Shown: piece by piece, positions 34,161 to 46,249 of the stretch | How the letters are laid out: every line of letters starts with the position of its first letter | Position numbering within the stretch: the stretch's first letter is position 1 | Assembly: GCF_033115175.1 (NCBI RefSeq) | Contig: NC_084850.1 | Span: 4,463,024 to 4,527,023, forward strand | DNA length: 64,000 nt | Origin: Lepus europaeus | Lineage: Eukaryota > Chordata > Mammalia > Lagomorpha > Leporidae | Direction of reading: 5' to 3' | Program-made: the position numbers and the translations under genes | The notes under the pieces: generated by a model | What the model saw: the letters and a program-made list of their open reading frames with translations, nothing else | Told to the model about the DNA's origin: nothing | Database searches by the model: none

Positions 34161-34556
34161 GGGGCCGGCATGGTGGCATAATGGGTGAAGCCACCACCTG
34201 CAGTGCCAGCATCAGGTTCGCGTTCCAGATGCTCCACTTCTAATACAGCTCTCTGCTATGGCCTGAGAAAGCAGTAGAAGATGGCCCAAGTCCTTGGGCC
34301 CCTGCACTCACGTGGGAGACCTAGAAGAAGCTCCCGGCTCCTGGCTTTGGATTGCCTCTGCTCTGCCCATTGTTGCCATCTAGAGGGTGAACCAGTGGAT
34401 GAAAGACCTCTCTCTGTCTCTCTCTGTCTCTCTCTGTCTTTCTCTCCCTTTCCCTCCCTCTCTCCCTCTCCGTCTCCCTCTCCCTCCCCCTCTCTTTGTC
34501 TCCCGCTCTCTCTCTGCAACTTTGCCTTACAAATAAATAAATAAATAAATATTTTA
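34161..34556 (+). mobile_element. C-type SINE with long CT tail
   Basis: Forward copy starting GGGGCCGGCATGGTGGCATA. CT-rich tail at 34408-34510, then AAAT repeats. Target-site copies AAAATGTTGAGTGCA (34146-34160) and AAAATGTTGAGTGTA (34557-34571). Confidence 0.9.
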
Positions 34557-34571
34557 AAAATGTTGAGTGTA

Positions 34572-36584
34572 CAACATGGATTAAAGATCTAAATTACGAC
34601 CCGACACCATCAAATTGTTAGAGAACATTGGAGAAACCCTGCAGATATAGGCACAAAGACTTCTTGTAAAAGACCCCAGAGATATAGGAAGTCAAAGCTA
34701 AAATTAACAACTGGCATTGCATCAAATTGAGAAGTTTCTGTACAGCAAAAGAAACAGGAAAGTGAAGAGGCAACCGACAGAATGGGAAAAATATTTGCAA
34801 ATTATGCAGCTGATAAAGGATTAATAACCAGAATCTACAGAGAGATCAAGAAACTCCACAACAACAAAACAAACAACCCACTTAAGAGATGGGCCAAGGA
34901 CCTAAACAGACATTTTTTTCAAAAGAGGAAATCCAAATGGCCAACAGACACATGAAAAAATGTTCAGGATCACTAGCCATCAGGGAAATGCAATAAAAAA
35001 CACAATGAGGTTTCACCTCACTCCGGTTAGAATGGCTCACATACAGAAATCTACCAACAACAGATGCTGGCGAGGATGTGGGGGAAAAGGCACACTAACC
35101 CACTGTTGTTGGGAATGCAAACTGGTAAATCCACTATGGAAGACAGTTTGGAGATACCTCAGAAATCTGAATATAGCCCTACCATACGACCAAGCCATCC
35201 TACTCCTCGGAATTTACCCAAAGGAAATTAAATTGGCAAATAAAAGAGCTATCTGCACCTCAATGTATATTGCAGCTCAATTCACAATTGCTAAGACATG
35301 GAATCAACCTAAATGCCCACCAACAAAAGACTGGATAAAGAAATCATGGTATATGTACTCTATTGAATAACACTACATTAAAAAATGAAATCCAGTCATT
35401 TGCAACAAAATGGAGGAATCTGGAAAGCATTATGCTGAGTGAAATAAGCCAGTCCCAAAGGGACCAATATCCTATGTTCTCCCTGATCGGTGACAACTAA
35501 CTGAGCACCTAAAAGGAAACCTGTAGAAGTGAAACTGACACTATGAGAAACAATGATTTGATCAGCCCTTGTCCTGACTGTCGAGGAACAGCTTACTATT
35601 TTATTCTCTTTAGTATTTTCTTTTTCTACTTAATACCATAGGTTGAACTCTTTAATTAACACAGAATTATTCTTAGGTGTTTAAATCCAATTGAAAATTG
35701 ATCCCTGTTAAAAATAAGGGTGGGAATAAGAGAGGAAGGAGATATATAGTTCAGTACACACTAAATGATCATAAAGATAGGATTAAGTGTCAATGAGATC
35801 ACATAAATAAGAACAGTGTCTGTTAGTAATAATTGATAGAATTAAAAAGGAGAGAATGACCCAACATGGGAAGCAGGATACACAACAGACTCATAGAATG
35901 GCAAATGCCCTAAACAGCACTCTGGCATCAGAATCAGCCCTTAAGGCATTCGGATCTGGCTAAAAAGCCTATGAGAGTTTCCCAGGCCTGGAAAGCCAAG
36001 ACACTGTGGCAAAAAATATGACCTAAATGAAAGATCTCTGTGAGTGATATCCCAGTGGAAAAAAGGGCCATCAAAGAAGGAGGTACTTTCCTCTGAAGGG
36101 AGGAGAGAACTTCCACTTTGATTATGGCCTTGTCTAAATAAGGTCAGAGTTGGTGAATTCAAGAGGCTTCCAAAACCGTGGCAGCTCATGTCAAGAGCCC
36201 TGGGTGATTACCGATGTCATAAACAAGAGTGTCAATTGTTAAATCAACAACGGGAGTCACTGTGCACTTACTCCCCATGTAGGACCTCTGTCCTTAATGT
36301 GTTGTACTATGAGAATTAACAGTAAAAGTAGTCTCCAAACAGCACTCTATACTTTGTGTGTCTGTGTGGGTGTAAACTGTTGAAAGTTTTATTTAGTATA
36401 GAGTTGATCTTCTGTATATAGATAATTAAAAATGAATCTTAATGAAGAATGGGATGGGAGAGGGAGTAAAAGATGGGATGGTTTGCAGGTGGAGGGTGGT
36501 TATGGGGGGGGAATCGCTATAATCCAAAAGATGTACTTTAGAAATTTATATATATTAAATAAAAGTTTTCTATTAAAAATAGAA
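34572..36584 (+). mobile_element. L1, 5'-truncated, 3' end complete
   Basis: Starts in the ORF2 C-terminal region and runs through the stop, 3'UTR (35430-36540) and an AAATAAAAG tail. The right flank AAAATATTGAGTGCA (36585-36599) repeats the site seen on both sides of the SINE at 34161. The 3'UTR from 35795 is nearly identical to 60067-60840. Confidence 0.9.
34960..35370 (+). pseudogene. L1 ORF2 C-terminal fragment
   Basis: A 136-codon open frame carries the typical C-terminal end of L1 ORF2p: [20 protein letters not shown] (cysteine/histidine motif), then [19 protein letters not shown] and [20 protein letters not shown]. Full ORF2p is an endonuclease and reverse transcriptase of about 1,250 residues; only the extreme C-terminal part survives here through 5' truncation, and the endonuclease and reverse-transcriptase domains are absent. 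No function is expected. The frame's integrity indicates a relatively young insertion. Confidence 0.85.
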
Positions 36585-36599
36585 AAAATATTGAGTGCA

Positions 36600-36830
36600 G
36601 CCCCTTCCTATTTCTTCTATACCTCCTCATTGTTCCCTCCCAAATTGAGGGCCTCTGTGGAGCCCCAGTGTCCTGTTAATGCTGTCACAGCTAATTGTGG
36701 CGTTTCTTACCCACAGACCACATGGCACTCCCAACGTAGATGTCTCTGTTCTCACAGGCTTTGTTCTTAGTTTAATCTCTCTTCCAGGGCCTTCCCTTCC
36801 ATTTCACAAGAGTTTGTGAGTTGATAGGGA
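36600..36830. other. Unassigned spacer
   Basis: Pre-integration flank of the L1/SINE cluster. No gene seen. Confidence 0.35.
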
Positions 36831-36834
36831 TGAC

Positions 36835-38115
36835 ATATAATGTTAAACACTTTTTACATTTTTATTTGCTATCTCTGAATATTTAGTGAGATGTGTTTTC
36901 ATATCTTCTGCTGATTTTTAAAATTATGCTTCTTATTTTCTTATTGTCGAGTTTCATATGGGTTCTTTATCAAATACATGTTTTACTAAGATTTACTTGT
37001 AGTCTTGCTTATTATTTCCATCTCTGAACAGTCTTTTTCACTGAGTGCTTTTTTTAATTTGGGTGGTCTAACTTATGAATTTTCTTTCTTATAGATTGTG
37101 TTTTTGGTGTTGTACCTATAAAGTCAAAACCAAACCCAAGGTCACCTGCATTTTCTTTGTTATTTTGTAAGGGTTTCATTATTTTGCTTTTTTATGATTA
37201 AGCTTTTGATCCATCTTGAGTTAATCTTTGAAAGGCAATTAATTTTGAATAAAATATGCCAAGATTTGTTAGGTTTGTGAGGGTCTAAATTTTTTCTACA
37301 TGTACACGTCCAGTTGTTCCAGCACCACTTGTTGAAAACACTATCTTTGCTCCATTGGACTGTCTTTGACATTGTCAAAAAAATTCAGTTGACTAGATTT
37401 GTTTGGAACCATTTCTGTGTTCGATTCTGCTCCTCTGCTCTTCTTTGATGGTACTACCCAGTTTTGATAACTGAAAGTTTACAGTAAGTCTGGAAATCAA
37501 AGAATGTCAAAGTTTGATTTAGTTTTTGTTCAATTTTGTGTTGGCTATTCTGGGTGTTTTGCCTTTGCATATGAACTTGCAGTCAATTTGTCAACATCTA
37601 CACAATAAATTTCTGGGATTTTGATTAAGAGTATGTTGAATATGTAGATCTAGTTGGGAAGAACCGATGTCTTGATAATATTGAGTCTTCTTATCCATGT
37701 ACATTTTTTTGACAGGCGGAGTGGACAGTGAGAGAGAGAGAGAGAGACAGAGAGAGAGGTTTTTTTGCCATTGGTTCACCCCCCAATGGCTGCTGCAGCC
37801 GGCGCATTGCGGCCGGCACACCACGCTGATCCGAAGGCAGGAGCCAGGTGCTTCTCCTGGTCTCCCATGCGGGTGCAGGGCCCAATGACTTGGGCCATCC
37901 TCCACTGCACTCCTGGGCCAGAGCAGAGAGCTCGACTGGAAGAGGAGCGACCAGGACAGAATCCGGCACTCCGATCAGGACTAGAACCCGGTGTGCCAGC
38001 GCCGCAGGTGGAGGATTAGCCTATTGAGCTGCGGTGCCGGCCCCATGTACATTTGTTTTAAATGTCTCCACTTATTTCCTTTCATAATTCTAAACTTGTG
38101 TGTTTTGGTCCATGT
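36835..38115 (-). mobile_element. Old L1 fragment, antisense, split by a SINE
   Basis: Reversed L1 ORF2 sequence, e.g. CAGCACCACTTGTTGAAAAC (37321-37340) and CTTGATAATATTGAGTCTTC (37671-37690). It resumes after the SINE at 38043 and is heavily mutated. Confidence 0.75.
37707..38042 (-). mobile_element. C-type SINE inside old L1
   Basis: Reversed young-subfamily copy. Perfect target-site duplication CCATGTACATTT at 37695-37706 and 38043-38054. Confidence 0.95.
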
Positions 38116-38830
38116 GTGCATTGGTCTGTGCAGTTGCTTCTTCCTCAACAATTTGTTGTCATGAAAGTCCCCTCTGACATCTTGAGACTGTGCAGACGTG
38201 CTATAATTTATTCTGTCCCTGGCTTGAGTGACACTCAAGGTTACTGGCCCAGGGCAAGTGATCTATGGCAGTTCGCTGTTGGTGACGCTTCCAAGATATC
38301 CTCCAGTCCATATCCTCTGCATCCTCCTCCACCCCATGTTTCAAAGCTCTGCCAGAGGGAGTCCTTCGGGTGGACATGTTAAATACTACAGAAAATGCCC
38401 TACATGGTGCCTGTCCTTAGCCTCCCAGGTTCATGTCTCCTGGCAAATTCTCTCTGCCACAGCAGAGAATTGCAGGGTGGCCCACCACATGATTTTTTAA
38501 AAACTGTTCTTTTTCAGTCAGTCATTTTCAAGATTTAAAATAGCTTGCAGTTACCTTGTTGATGACTGCAAACTTCTGTTGTACAAATTTCATTTATTCC
38601 ACTTCTCTCCTAGAGAATAGTCAGAAGAATTATGACGCTGAGGAAATTATTACGTGTGCACAATGAAATGGAAGCTACCTACCAGTAGTTTGGGTAAGAC
38701 TCTAAAAGACTGGTATACCTGACTCTGCCTTTTTCATGCCAGAGCCCTAGTGATATGCCAGTGTCCTTGTATGTGTGGAGATAGAAAAAGTACAACCACA
38801 GAGCACTGATGTGCTATACTACTAATTTCT
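38115..38830. other. Unassigned unique sequence
   Basis: No gene or repeat was recognised. Confidence 0.4.
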
Positions 38831-38834
38831 TGGT

Positions 38835-39260
38835 GTTGTCATAACCTAGTACCACAAACTTGACAGCTTTAAGTGAAATTTATTCTTTCATAATACTGGA
38901 GGTTCTAGGTCCAAAATTAAGGCGTTGGCAGGACTATGCTCTCTCTGAGGCTCTAGGGGAGGATCCTTCTTTTCCTCTTCAGTGTCTGGTAGCACCAGGT
39001 GTTCCTTAATTTCTGGCAGCATCACTGCAATCACTGCCTTCATTTTCATACTGCTCTCTGCCCTCTGTGTCTGTGCCCAAATTTCTCTTTTCCTATAATG
39101 GTATCAGTCTTATTGGATCAAGGACCCACTCTAATGACCTCATCTTAACTCAATTATACCCACAAAGTCCCTCAAATGAAATAAGTTCAACTTCATGGGC
39201 ATTAGGGATTGGAACTTTAACATATATTTTAGAGGGTGCAATTAAATCCATAACAAAGAT
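38835..39260 (-). mobile_element. MaLR-like LTR fragment, antisense
   Basis: CAGCTTTAAGTGAAATTTAT...GGAGGTTCTAGGTCCAAAAT resembles the reverse of the MLT/MST LTR 3' part. GGATCAAGGACCCACTCTAA and ATGACCTCATCTTAACTCAA follow. The subfamily is not certain. Confidence 0.45.
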
Positions 39261-40590
39261 TAGATAAGATGATCCAAAGTGTGCAGTCTGGGTGGTAGCA
39301 GTGGTGACCCCAGTGTGAACTAAGTTGTCGCTACAGGAATTTATAACATATCCTTATTGTGTTTTTTTTTCCAAGTGTATAATGTTGGTGTGGAATTTTC
39401 ATGACAGAATATACATAGTTTGTAAATGTGTACTTTTAAAAAATATTGATTTTCTTTTTTAATTGTTTAGATTTTAAATGGGAGAAAAGCATTTAATTTT
39501 TATATATAAGTATTACATGTAAAGCTGTCAAAATTATAACTTCAGAGCAAGACACTTTGTCACTCATTTCCTTATCTGTGCAGGAAGAGTTAAGAAGTCT
39601 CTTTCTAGCTCTCCATCAATTGATAGTTTCATTTCCGATTTCAAAAGAACATACTTACATTTTTATCAAGAAAGTCTTCAAATTTGATTCTAAATACTAG
39701 TTATAATCTCCATCTTTATTTTGAATGTGGCTTTACTAGTTTTAATTGAATAATTGCTGACATAACTTGTTTGATTCTGTCCAACTCTGTATTTAGGCTA
39801 CTTGTTACAGCTTTTCCACATGTTACTTACTGTTAAACTATGCTTTCAGCAATTCCACAATTGATAACTCTACCATGATGAGAGCATAGATGCAACTTAT
39901 TTTACTGCCTTAAAATCTTTTTGATTAATGAAACAAAATCTGTGCCCTCCCCTGCAGTGTTAGCAATGAATTGGTTACACTGGTTTGAGCAATGCAGATA
40001 TTTTGAATGCATCTTACCATAATTTAAATATTTGAAAACTACCTTGCAATAATGCATATCTGTTTATTCTGGGAAAATGTTTTAACAGCAGGGTCTGCTG
40101 AGTTGCCTTCTCTTGTGGAGATGCTTTTACCTCCTAAGCGGTATAGTTTACTAAATAAAGTTAAAACACTTTATTGTAGAAAGCAAATACAAAGCTCTTA
40201 TGCCTTCAAATAGCATGGAAAATAGAAAATACACAGGTAACTTCTGTTGACAAAAAAGGGCCAAAGTGGATGGTCTATAAAAATGAGCTATTATTGCTGA
40301 ATGTCTAAGGTGCACCATCTTCTCTACATTTTTAATATTTCCAAATCAATATAAATTTTATGATTCATATGCACATGAATTGATGCAGTTTTTTTCCCTT
40401 GAAAATGTGTTATTAATTGGATGGCTCATTTCACATCTTAGAACTGGGAAAACATGCTATAAATTGTTCTATGATAAGAATCAAAAAAACCTCAGTGTGT
40501 CAATGACCTCAAAAAATCTGGTAGGACAAGGGAATATGGGTGCCCCTGGATAATGCCTGCAGCTCCTAGAAACTTAGGAAGAAAAGATCA
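39260..40590. other. AT-rich unique sequence
   Basis: No open frame over 60 codons. Nothing gene-like seen. Confidence 0.45.
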
Positions 40591-40594
40591 TTGT

Positions 40595-40745
40595 TCCAGC
40601 AGACATGAGCTGCCCAGTTTGAGGCAGGGAGGTAGAAGAATTGCTTATATGTGGGGGCCTTGTGCCTGCTAAACAGTAGCATTCACTGCAGGAGCACTCC
40701 TTGAGCACCTACTGTTTATCAGGCTCTAGGGACACAGAGAGATGT
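40595..40745 (+). repeat. Left arm of an inverted duplication
   Basis: Shares CCAGCAGACATGAG.TGCCCA and, after a short gap, GTAGCATTCACTGCAGGAGC with the reverse complement of 42087-42243, at about 80-85 percent by eye. Confidence 0.75.
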
Positions 40746-40956
40746 CTGGCAGCATCAAGGTGACCTGAGCTTAGTCCTCATGCATAGAAACTTAGGAAAG
40801 CCCATGCATGAGTGCACATGGGCCACAGTGGGGAAGAGTATGCTGGTTAAAAGGGATGGAAGGAAAAAAGTCATCTTAGGAGATTGCAAGATCCAAATAT
40901 GTACAGAATGAAGATTGTGACAAGAAAACAATCTACCTGTATTAAAAATATGTGTT

Positions 40957-41248
40957 TGGGGCCAGTGTTATGGTGCAGTGGATTAAGCAGCCAGTTGCTA
41001 TACCAGCATCCCATATGAGTGCTGATTGAAGTCCCAGCTGCTCCATTTCTGATACAGTTCCCTGCTCATGTGCCTGGGAATGCAACAGAAAATGGATCAT
41101 GCTACCCATGAAGGGGATCCAGATGAAGTTCTAGGCTCCTGGCTTCACTCTGGATCAGCCTTGGCCATTGCAGCTATTTAGGGAGTGAACCAGCAGTTAG
41201 AAGATCTTTCTGTCTCTCCATTTGAAATAAACTTTTTTTTTAAAAAAA
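40957..41248 (+). mobile_element. Old C-type SINE
   Basis: Forward copy, diverged: GGGGCCAGTGTTATGGTGCA head and a shortened CT tail (TCTTTCTGTCTCTCC). Confidence 0.8.
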
Positions 41249-41639
41249 TGCATTGCTGTTTGTACACATAACTTAATACAATTTCAGTTGAGTCCTATCT
41301 TAACCCAGGATTCAGCTCAGGGAAAACGATTTTGTGTTGAGCTCTCAGAGCCCAAATTAGAGAATCTGTATAAAAGGAGGGTGCCTCAGATACCCCATAG
41401 AGAATTTACTCAAGGCTGGATAGGAGGTATTCGAGCCCTTGGCTGGAGTCCATGGCTCAATAAATTTACCCTGGTCATGTGATCCTTTTAAGCAAGTCTG
41501 GACAAGTCTGGATGAAAGACTGGTCTGCAGGAGGAAGGAACGCTAAAGGTACCTGTAGTTAATATTTTTCTTCCAGAAGTCCATCTGCTTCCACCTTCCG
41601 ACTTCTGCACCTTTAAAGTGTTTCCTCTGCCTTAAATAC

Positions 41640-41820
41640 CATTTTTTCTGTTCTCAGCCTGAAATCTTACTTCTCCTTTTAGGTTCAGTGCAAATCCTAT
41701 AATTGTATTGTGCACAAAGTTGTGTTTTGATTATTCATGAGTGTGTGTGTGTGTGTGTGTATTCTCAGTGCTTCCTACAGTGCCTGGCACAAAGCAAATA
41801 CTTTAGAAAACACAGGTTTG
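41640..41820 (+). repeat. L2-like fragment with (GT)10
   Basis: ACAGTGCCTGGCACAAAGCA (41778-41797) is the typical L2/MIR 3' phrase. A (GT)10 run occupies 41741-41760. Confidence 0.5.
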
Positions 41821-42086
41821 ATGAAAGCAACAGAAGGCCTGAAAGCTAAGGCTGCCCTGGTATAATGGTATATTAGAGGAAGGTGAAAGGCTGAAGAGGG
41901 CATTTGATTAGTTAGGGCCCAGAGGAACGTGACAGAATTCTGTGAAAGCACACAATGGGCAAAACAAGCAGTAAGTGAAGACTCAGGAATGAGAGCAGAA
42001 TCATGACAAGAATAAAAGCTGGTTGGTGATCTCTGGCAGATACATTCCTTCTTGTCTGCTCTATATTACCAATCACACACACTTGA

Positions 42087-42243
42087 CCTAGGCTTTTCTC
42101 CCTGTGTCCCTGGTGCCTGATAAACAGTAGGTGCTGAGGGAGTGCTCCTGCAGTGAATGCTACTAAATTTAGCATTCACAGGGCCGTAAATATATGTTCT
42201 TCTTCCTTCCTGCCTCAAACTGGGCACCTCATGTCTGCTGGAA
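42087..42243 (-). repeat. Right arm of an inverted duplication
   Basis: Inverted partner of 40595-40745, with about 1.34 kb between the arms. Confidence 0.75.
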
Positions 42244-42244
42244 G

Positions 42245-45200
42245 AAGAGATCCAAGGAGCTTCCCCTTCCACCTGGGAACACTTCCTGGAAACCATAGTG
42301 GCAGAAGAAGTACAAAGGGGAAAAGATAGGTATACAACAGTAGCTCTACAGGCCCTAGGCTCAGACTCCCCACTCTGCTTTCCAACAAGAAATGGCCCCT
42401 GCCCCTCACCCTTCAGTGGGAAGCTGGCTTCATAAGCAAAGATGACTCACCCCCTCCCTGTTATATGGGAAAACTAGGCAGGAAGATCAGGTAGGAATAT
42501 GTCAGCTGGAAGATGTTGCTAATAATTTCTGCCAGCACTGCCTTGTAACTCCTCCACCCTGTCAATCCAGTACGCCCACTTTCCCATGAGGCACCTGTAT
42601 CTCATCTGGGACTAAGGAGGAGGAGATGCCATTATGGCCATGTGGAAGTTAAGCTCCAAGTGGAGGTGCCATATAACTCCCCAAAAGTCTTACACACACT
42701 AAATCCTGCCTAGATTCCACCCCATTTGTATTCAATTAGGGCACCACTCCTTACCCCATAAAAGTGACTGTAACATGTGGGAATGCCCCTTTTTGCATTT
42801 TGGCTTCTGAACCTTTCTTATGGGTCCTTCTCTGACCTCCTCCCATGCTCTATGCTCGTAAACAATTCTCTGGCTCACTCATGTGGCTCACTCATGTCTT
42901 CATGTGGGGTTGCCCATGCTGTCATGTGAATATTTATTCATTCTCTCACTTTAAAGATAAATCCTACTCTCACTTATACAATATATAAGAATTAAAAGTC
43001 CTTGATTTGAATTCTTGTCTATATGGGGGTAAGAACTTGTAATAAAAATTGAGATATATATACCCATAACAGCTGGGCCATACTGTGTTAGCAGGAGGGC
43101 CACTGGGGCCTCCGTGAAGGGAGTGGCTCTTTATGGACTCTGGAAAAAGACTATAGGGCAGCTGCAAATCCAGCAGAACCATAGTTACCGTTTCCTTGGC
43201 CATTGTTCTGCCCCTCCCAACTTCTTTCCTAGTTCTTCAAGTTTCCAAATCCAGCCTTGAATCCTATAAAACCCATGTCTGGATTCCAGGCCCAGCCACT
43301 ACCTAGGAAGATCACAGGATCAGAAAGCCCACATGTTTCTCTAAGTTAAGCTAAAGTTGTTAGAAACAAGGACCTTCTTGGGAAAGGGGATTGCATTTTG
43401 CAAACAGATTAAGCCCCAGGGTCTCCAGCAATTTTCTAATTGGTGGCATTCAGGATGTGGACTTTAGGGAATGCAGGGTGGGAGCTTTCAGGCTGAGAGG
43501 ATCAGCCTTGGTGGCTGGCACCTTCACATTTTATGCATAAAGAATTTACCAATCTGATCTCCCTAGAGCTCTTTAGTAAGCCCACCAGCCTTTCCCAGGA
43601 TTGGATTCCAGCTGCTTTTCCCTCATTGGAGCAGTGGTAAAGCTGAAGCCCAGGGGAGAGGCCCTGGTGATGTGGAAAGTCAAGTCTCTGCCACTTTCTT
43701 CTAACTCAGGCCAGCATTAAAATTTCAGATTGCACAAAGATTCTCTCCTCCAAGACCCTTATCTTTAGAAGTCTGCCCTTCAGACCATCACCTTAGAGAT
43801 AATAAGTTATCAAAAGGGGGATAGGAAACCAAGATAGTCTTTAAAACCATGGTCCATATATACTGCTTCTGGAACAATATGACATGTGTTCATTCCCAAA
43901 TCATTTCTATCTTCCCAAATCATTTCTATCTTATTTAGGGTCATGGTTTTTCAATCCAGAGCCATTTCTTGTCCTTAGGTGGAAAAATGTAGAGAACCTC
44001 TTGTAAGATGGCCTTGGAATTTGGTGCCAAGTTAAGGAAAAGCCGAAATAAAGTCATTTCTTACTGTTTGTTTCCATGACAGTGCCAGTGGAGTACAGCG
44101 TTGGGCCTCCAGTGAGTTGAGGCACACCTGGTAATACATTTCATTAATACTGGGAACATGACTTCTTAAGAGAGTCCAATTTTTCCTGTATGTACACACA
44201 GACAAGTTCATATTCTCCCTTTGGTAACTTAGCTTATCAGAGCAAATGAGTATATCAACAACTGGTTTGTGTGTTCATGTCCTGTTACCTAGGCTAGGTA
44301 GTCCCTATGGCCTTGCTTTCTCTGGGGAAAGTGATAAAATGGAATATGTGGGCCTACAAAGCCAGTTCTAGGACTCTCTGGAATCTCATGAAAGTAGTTT
44401 CTGTCTCTGAGTTCCTGGACGCTGAGCAGCATACATGGCCACTCTGTGCGGTTCTTGAGTTATGATGCCTGCTATTCAAGTGTCTGAACTGACAAGTATC
44501 CTCCCTCTCGATGCCTGTTTGGGTCAAGATCACTGGTAATTAAGATGCTGTTAGTCAGTCTGACCACAGGTAGGTATCTCTTTCTAACAGAGTGAGGCTG
44601 TGGGTTCAGCCAAATGCTGAGTTGCATCTTCACACCTCCACCATTACTAGTTGGGTGACTCAGGGCATGTTATACAGGTTTCTCTGTACCTTAGTTCCTC
44701 TTCTGTATTTGAATGTTCATTGGGAACCAACTCAGTGCTAGATGTCAGACTTAACCAAGAGGTTGGGCAGGGGAGCTGCACCAGTCTCTGACAGGGTCCT
44801 GGCACTCCAGTAGCTGAAAAGTTGATTCTGGTTACTCATCCTTGAAAGCAGCTCATATAATAATGTCCACTCCCCAGTGGGTGTTGGAAAGCCTAATTAC
44901 CACTTGTTAAATGTTTTCAAGTGCTCAGAAGAAGGGTGATACATCATAGCAAAGTATACCTCTCCCAACTACCATCCTCTCAAGCTGCCCCTGGGGGTAG
45001 CTAGTATAAGATTGCCATGAAAATCTGCTATTGTAACAAACTATGACTATTATCCATAATGATACTAGACTAGTATTTAAGGCATTGCTGTGCTGATGAA
45101 AAACTCTTAAATCAGCAGGAAGTGCAGACAGTAGACTAGGTCATCTGCTATGAGCTTATTCTGCTATTGGACTCCAAAAGCAAATGAAATCCTTAAAGAG

Positions 45201-45750
45201 GCTGGCATCCAAGATTATCCGATAAGAACAGCATTCTTTGAACATGTAGAATACTCCAGGAAATGCATTATGTAGACTGGATTTTTCCTGAAAAGTTGGA
45301 AAACTGTTTTTTACCATTTTTATTTGCAGAAGAGAAAAATGAAACTCAGAGATGTTTATGTTGTCAAAAAAAAAAAAAAAAAAGGACCTGACACTTATAG
45401 GTAGGATGACCTGGAGTGGAAAAAGAGGCCAGAGTGAGGTTATCACAAAGCCTTGGATGAAGCCAAGGAATCCTTCACTAGTTTAGACAAGTGAGGATGG
45501 ATTCTACATCTCTACTTTAGGCATCCTCTATAAATCCCCCTGCTGCCAACAGAGGGAACCAAATAGGGGAACTCGACTAGGAGTTGACTAGGAGGGGAGA
45601 AATGACAGTGTGAGTTTGGATGGCCAACATAGCTTGATGTACTGGCTCACGGCTTGAAGAGGAAGTTGAGACACAAACTTTGTAGTCATTGACAGATCTG
45701 ACATGAGAAGCCTCGGATGAGATTACCAAAAGGCAATGTCTCACCCTTTG
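42245..45750. other. Mostly unique intergenic DNA 5' of TMEM185A
   Basis: Small items only: a 14-bp tandem (GGCTCACTCATGT twice near 42870), a 19-bp tandem at 43893-43930, a MIR-like stretch at 44590-44715 (GTGACTCAGGGCATGTTATA), and an A19 run at 45364-45382. 42700-42960 has an LTR-like feel (CCCCATAAAAGTGACTG; late AATA-rich end) but no clear boundaries. No gene recognised. Confidence 0.45.
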
Positions 45751-45802
45751 CCACTAATCTCCGCCCTCCCCCTCCCCCTCCCGTCCCTCCCCTCCCTTAG
45801 GG

Positions 45803-45985
45803 TCAGTAGTCTTTGGGGGAAATCTCCAGAAGCCAGAGCAGGCCCAGGTGACAGGTGTTTGTGAAGACCTCTCTGCAGGACTCCTGGGTAGCATGTTCCC
45901 CACTGTAGGCCTTCACCAAGTCAGCGTACTCACGCAGTCTTCTGCCTTCTCCCTCGGGGTTACCCTTCTCTTTACTAGCCTCCAT
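45803..45985 (-). CDS. Candidate short divergent ORF (60 codons)
   Basis: The true ATG (45983-45985) has strong context (G at -3 and G at +4) and lies in the CpG island, reading away from TMEM185A. The 60-residue product starts MEASKEKGNPEGEG and ends LLEISPKDY. Its composition is balanced, with three cysteines (SCRE and NTCH) and no low complexity. I recognise no family. Bidirectional CpG-island promoters often make divergent transcripts, so a transcript is plausible, but coding status is unproven. The ORF could equally be an incidental frame in 5' flanking DNA. Confidence 0.25.
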   Translation of the reverse strand: MEASKEKGNPEGEGRRLREYADLVKAYSGEHATQESCREVFTNTCHLGLLWLLEISPKDY

Positions 45986-46158
45986 CGCCCAGCTGTCTCC
46001 TCTGCAGATGGAGTGGAGACCCAGGGCCAGGGCACCTCCCGAGCTCAGCGAGCGCGGGGCGGGACTCAGGGCGCATGCGCGGCCACTGTACGGAAGCCCG
46101 GAAGGAGGAGGGGAGGTGGCGGAGGCTCAGGTTTCTCCGGGCGGCGGCGGTTGGGATC

Positions 46159-46173
46159 ATGAACCCGCTGTAA
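46159..46173 (+). promoter_or_regulatory. Upstream ORF of four codons in the TMEM185A leader
   Basis: ATG AAC CCG CTG TAA (Met-Asn-Pro-Leu-stop) lies 76 nt before the main ATG. It ends before the main start and would allow reinitiation. It counts as a uORF only if transcription starts upstream of 46159. Confidence 0.5.
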
Positions 46174-46200
46174 GGCGCAGGCTGCGCGGCACGAGGGGAG

Positions 46201-46227
46201 GGAGGAGGAGGAGGAGGAGGAGGAGGA
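46201..46227. repeat. (GGA)9 trinucleotide run in the TMEM185A 5'UTR
   Basis: Nine perfect GGA units just before the start codon. Short GGC/CGG runs flank the exon (46138-46150 and 46292-46302). Confidence 0.95.
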
Positions 46228-46249
46228 CGCCGCGTTGAAGTTCTCCGCC

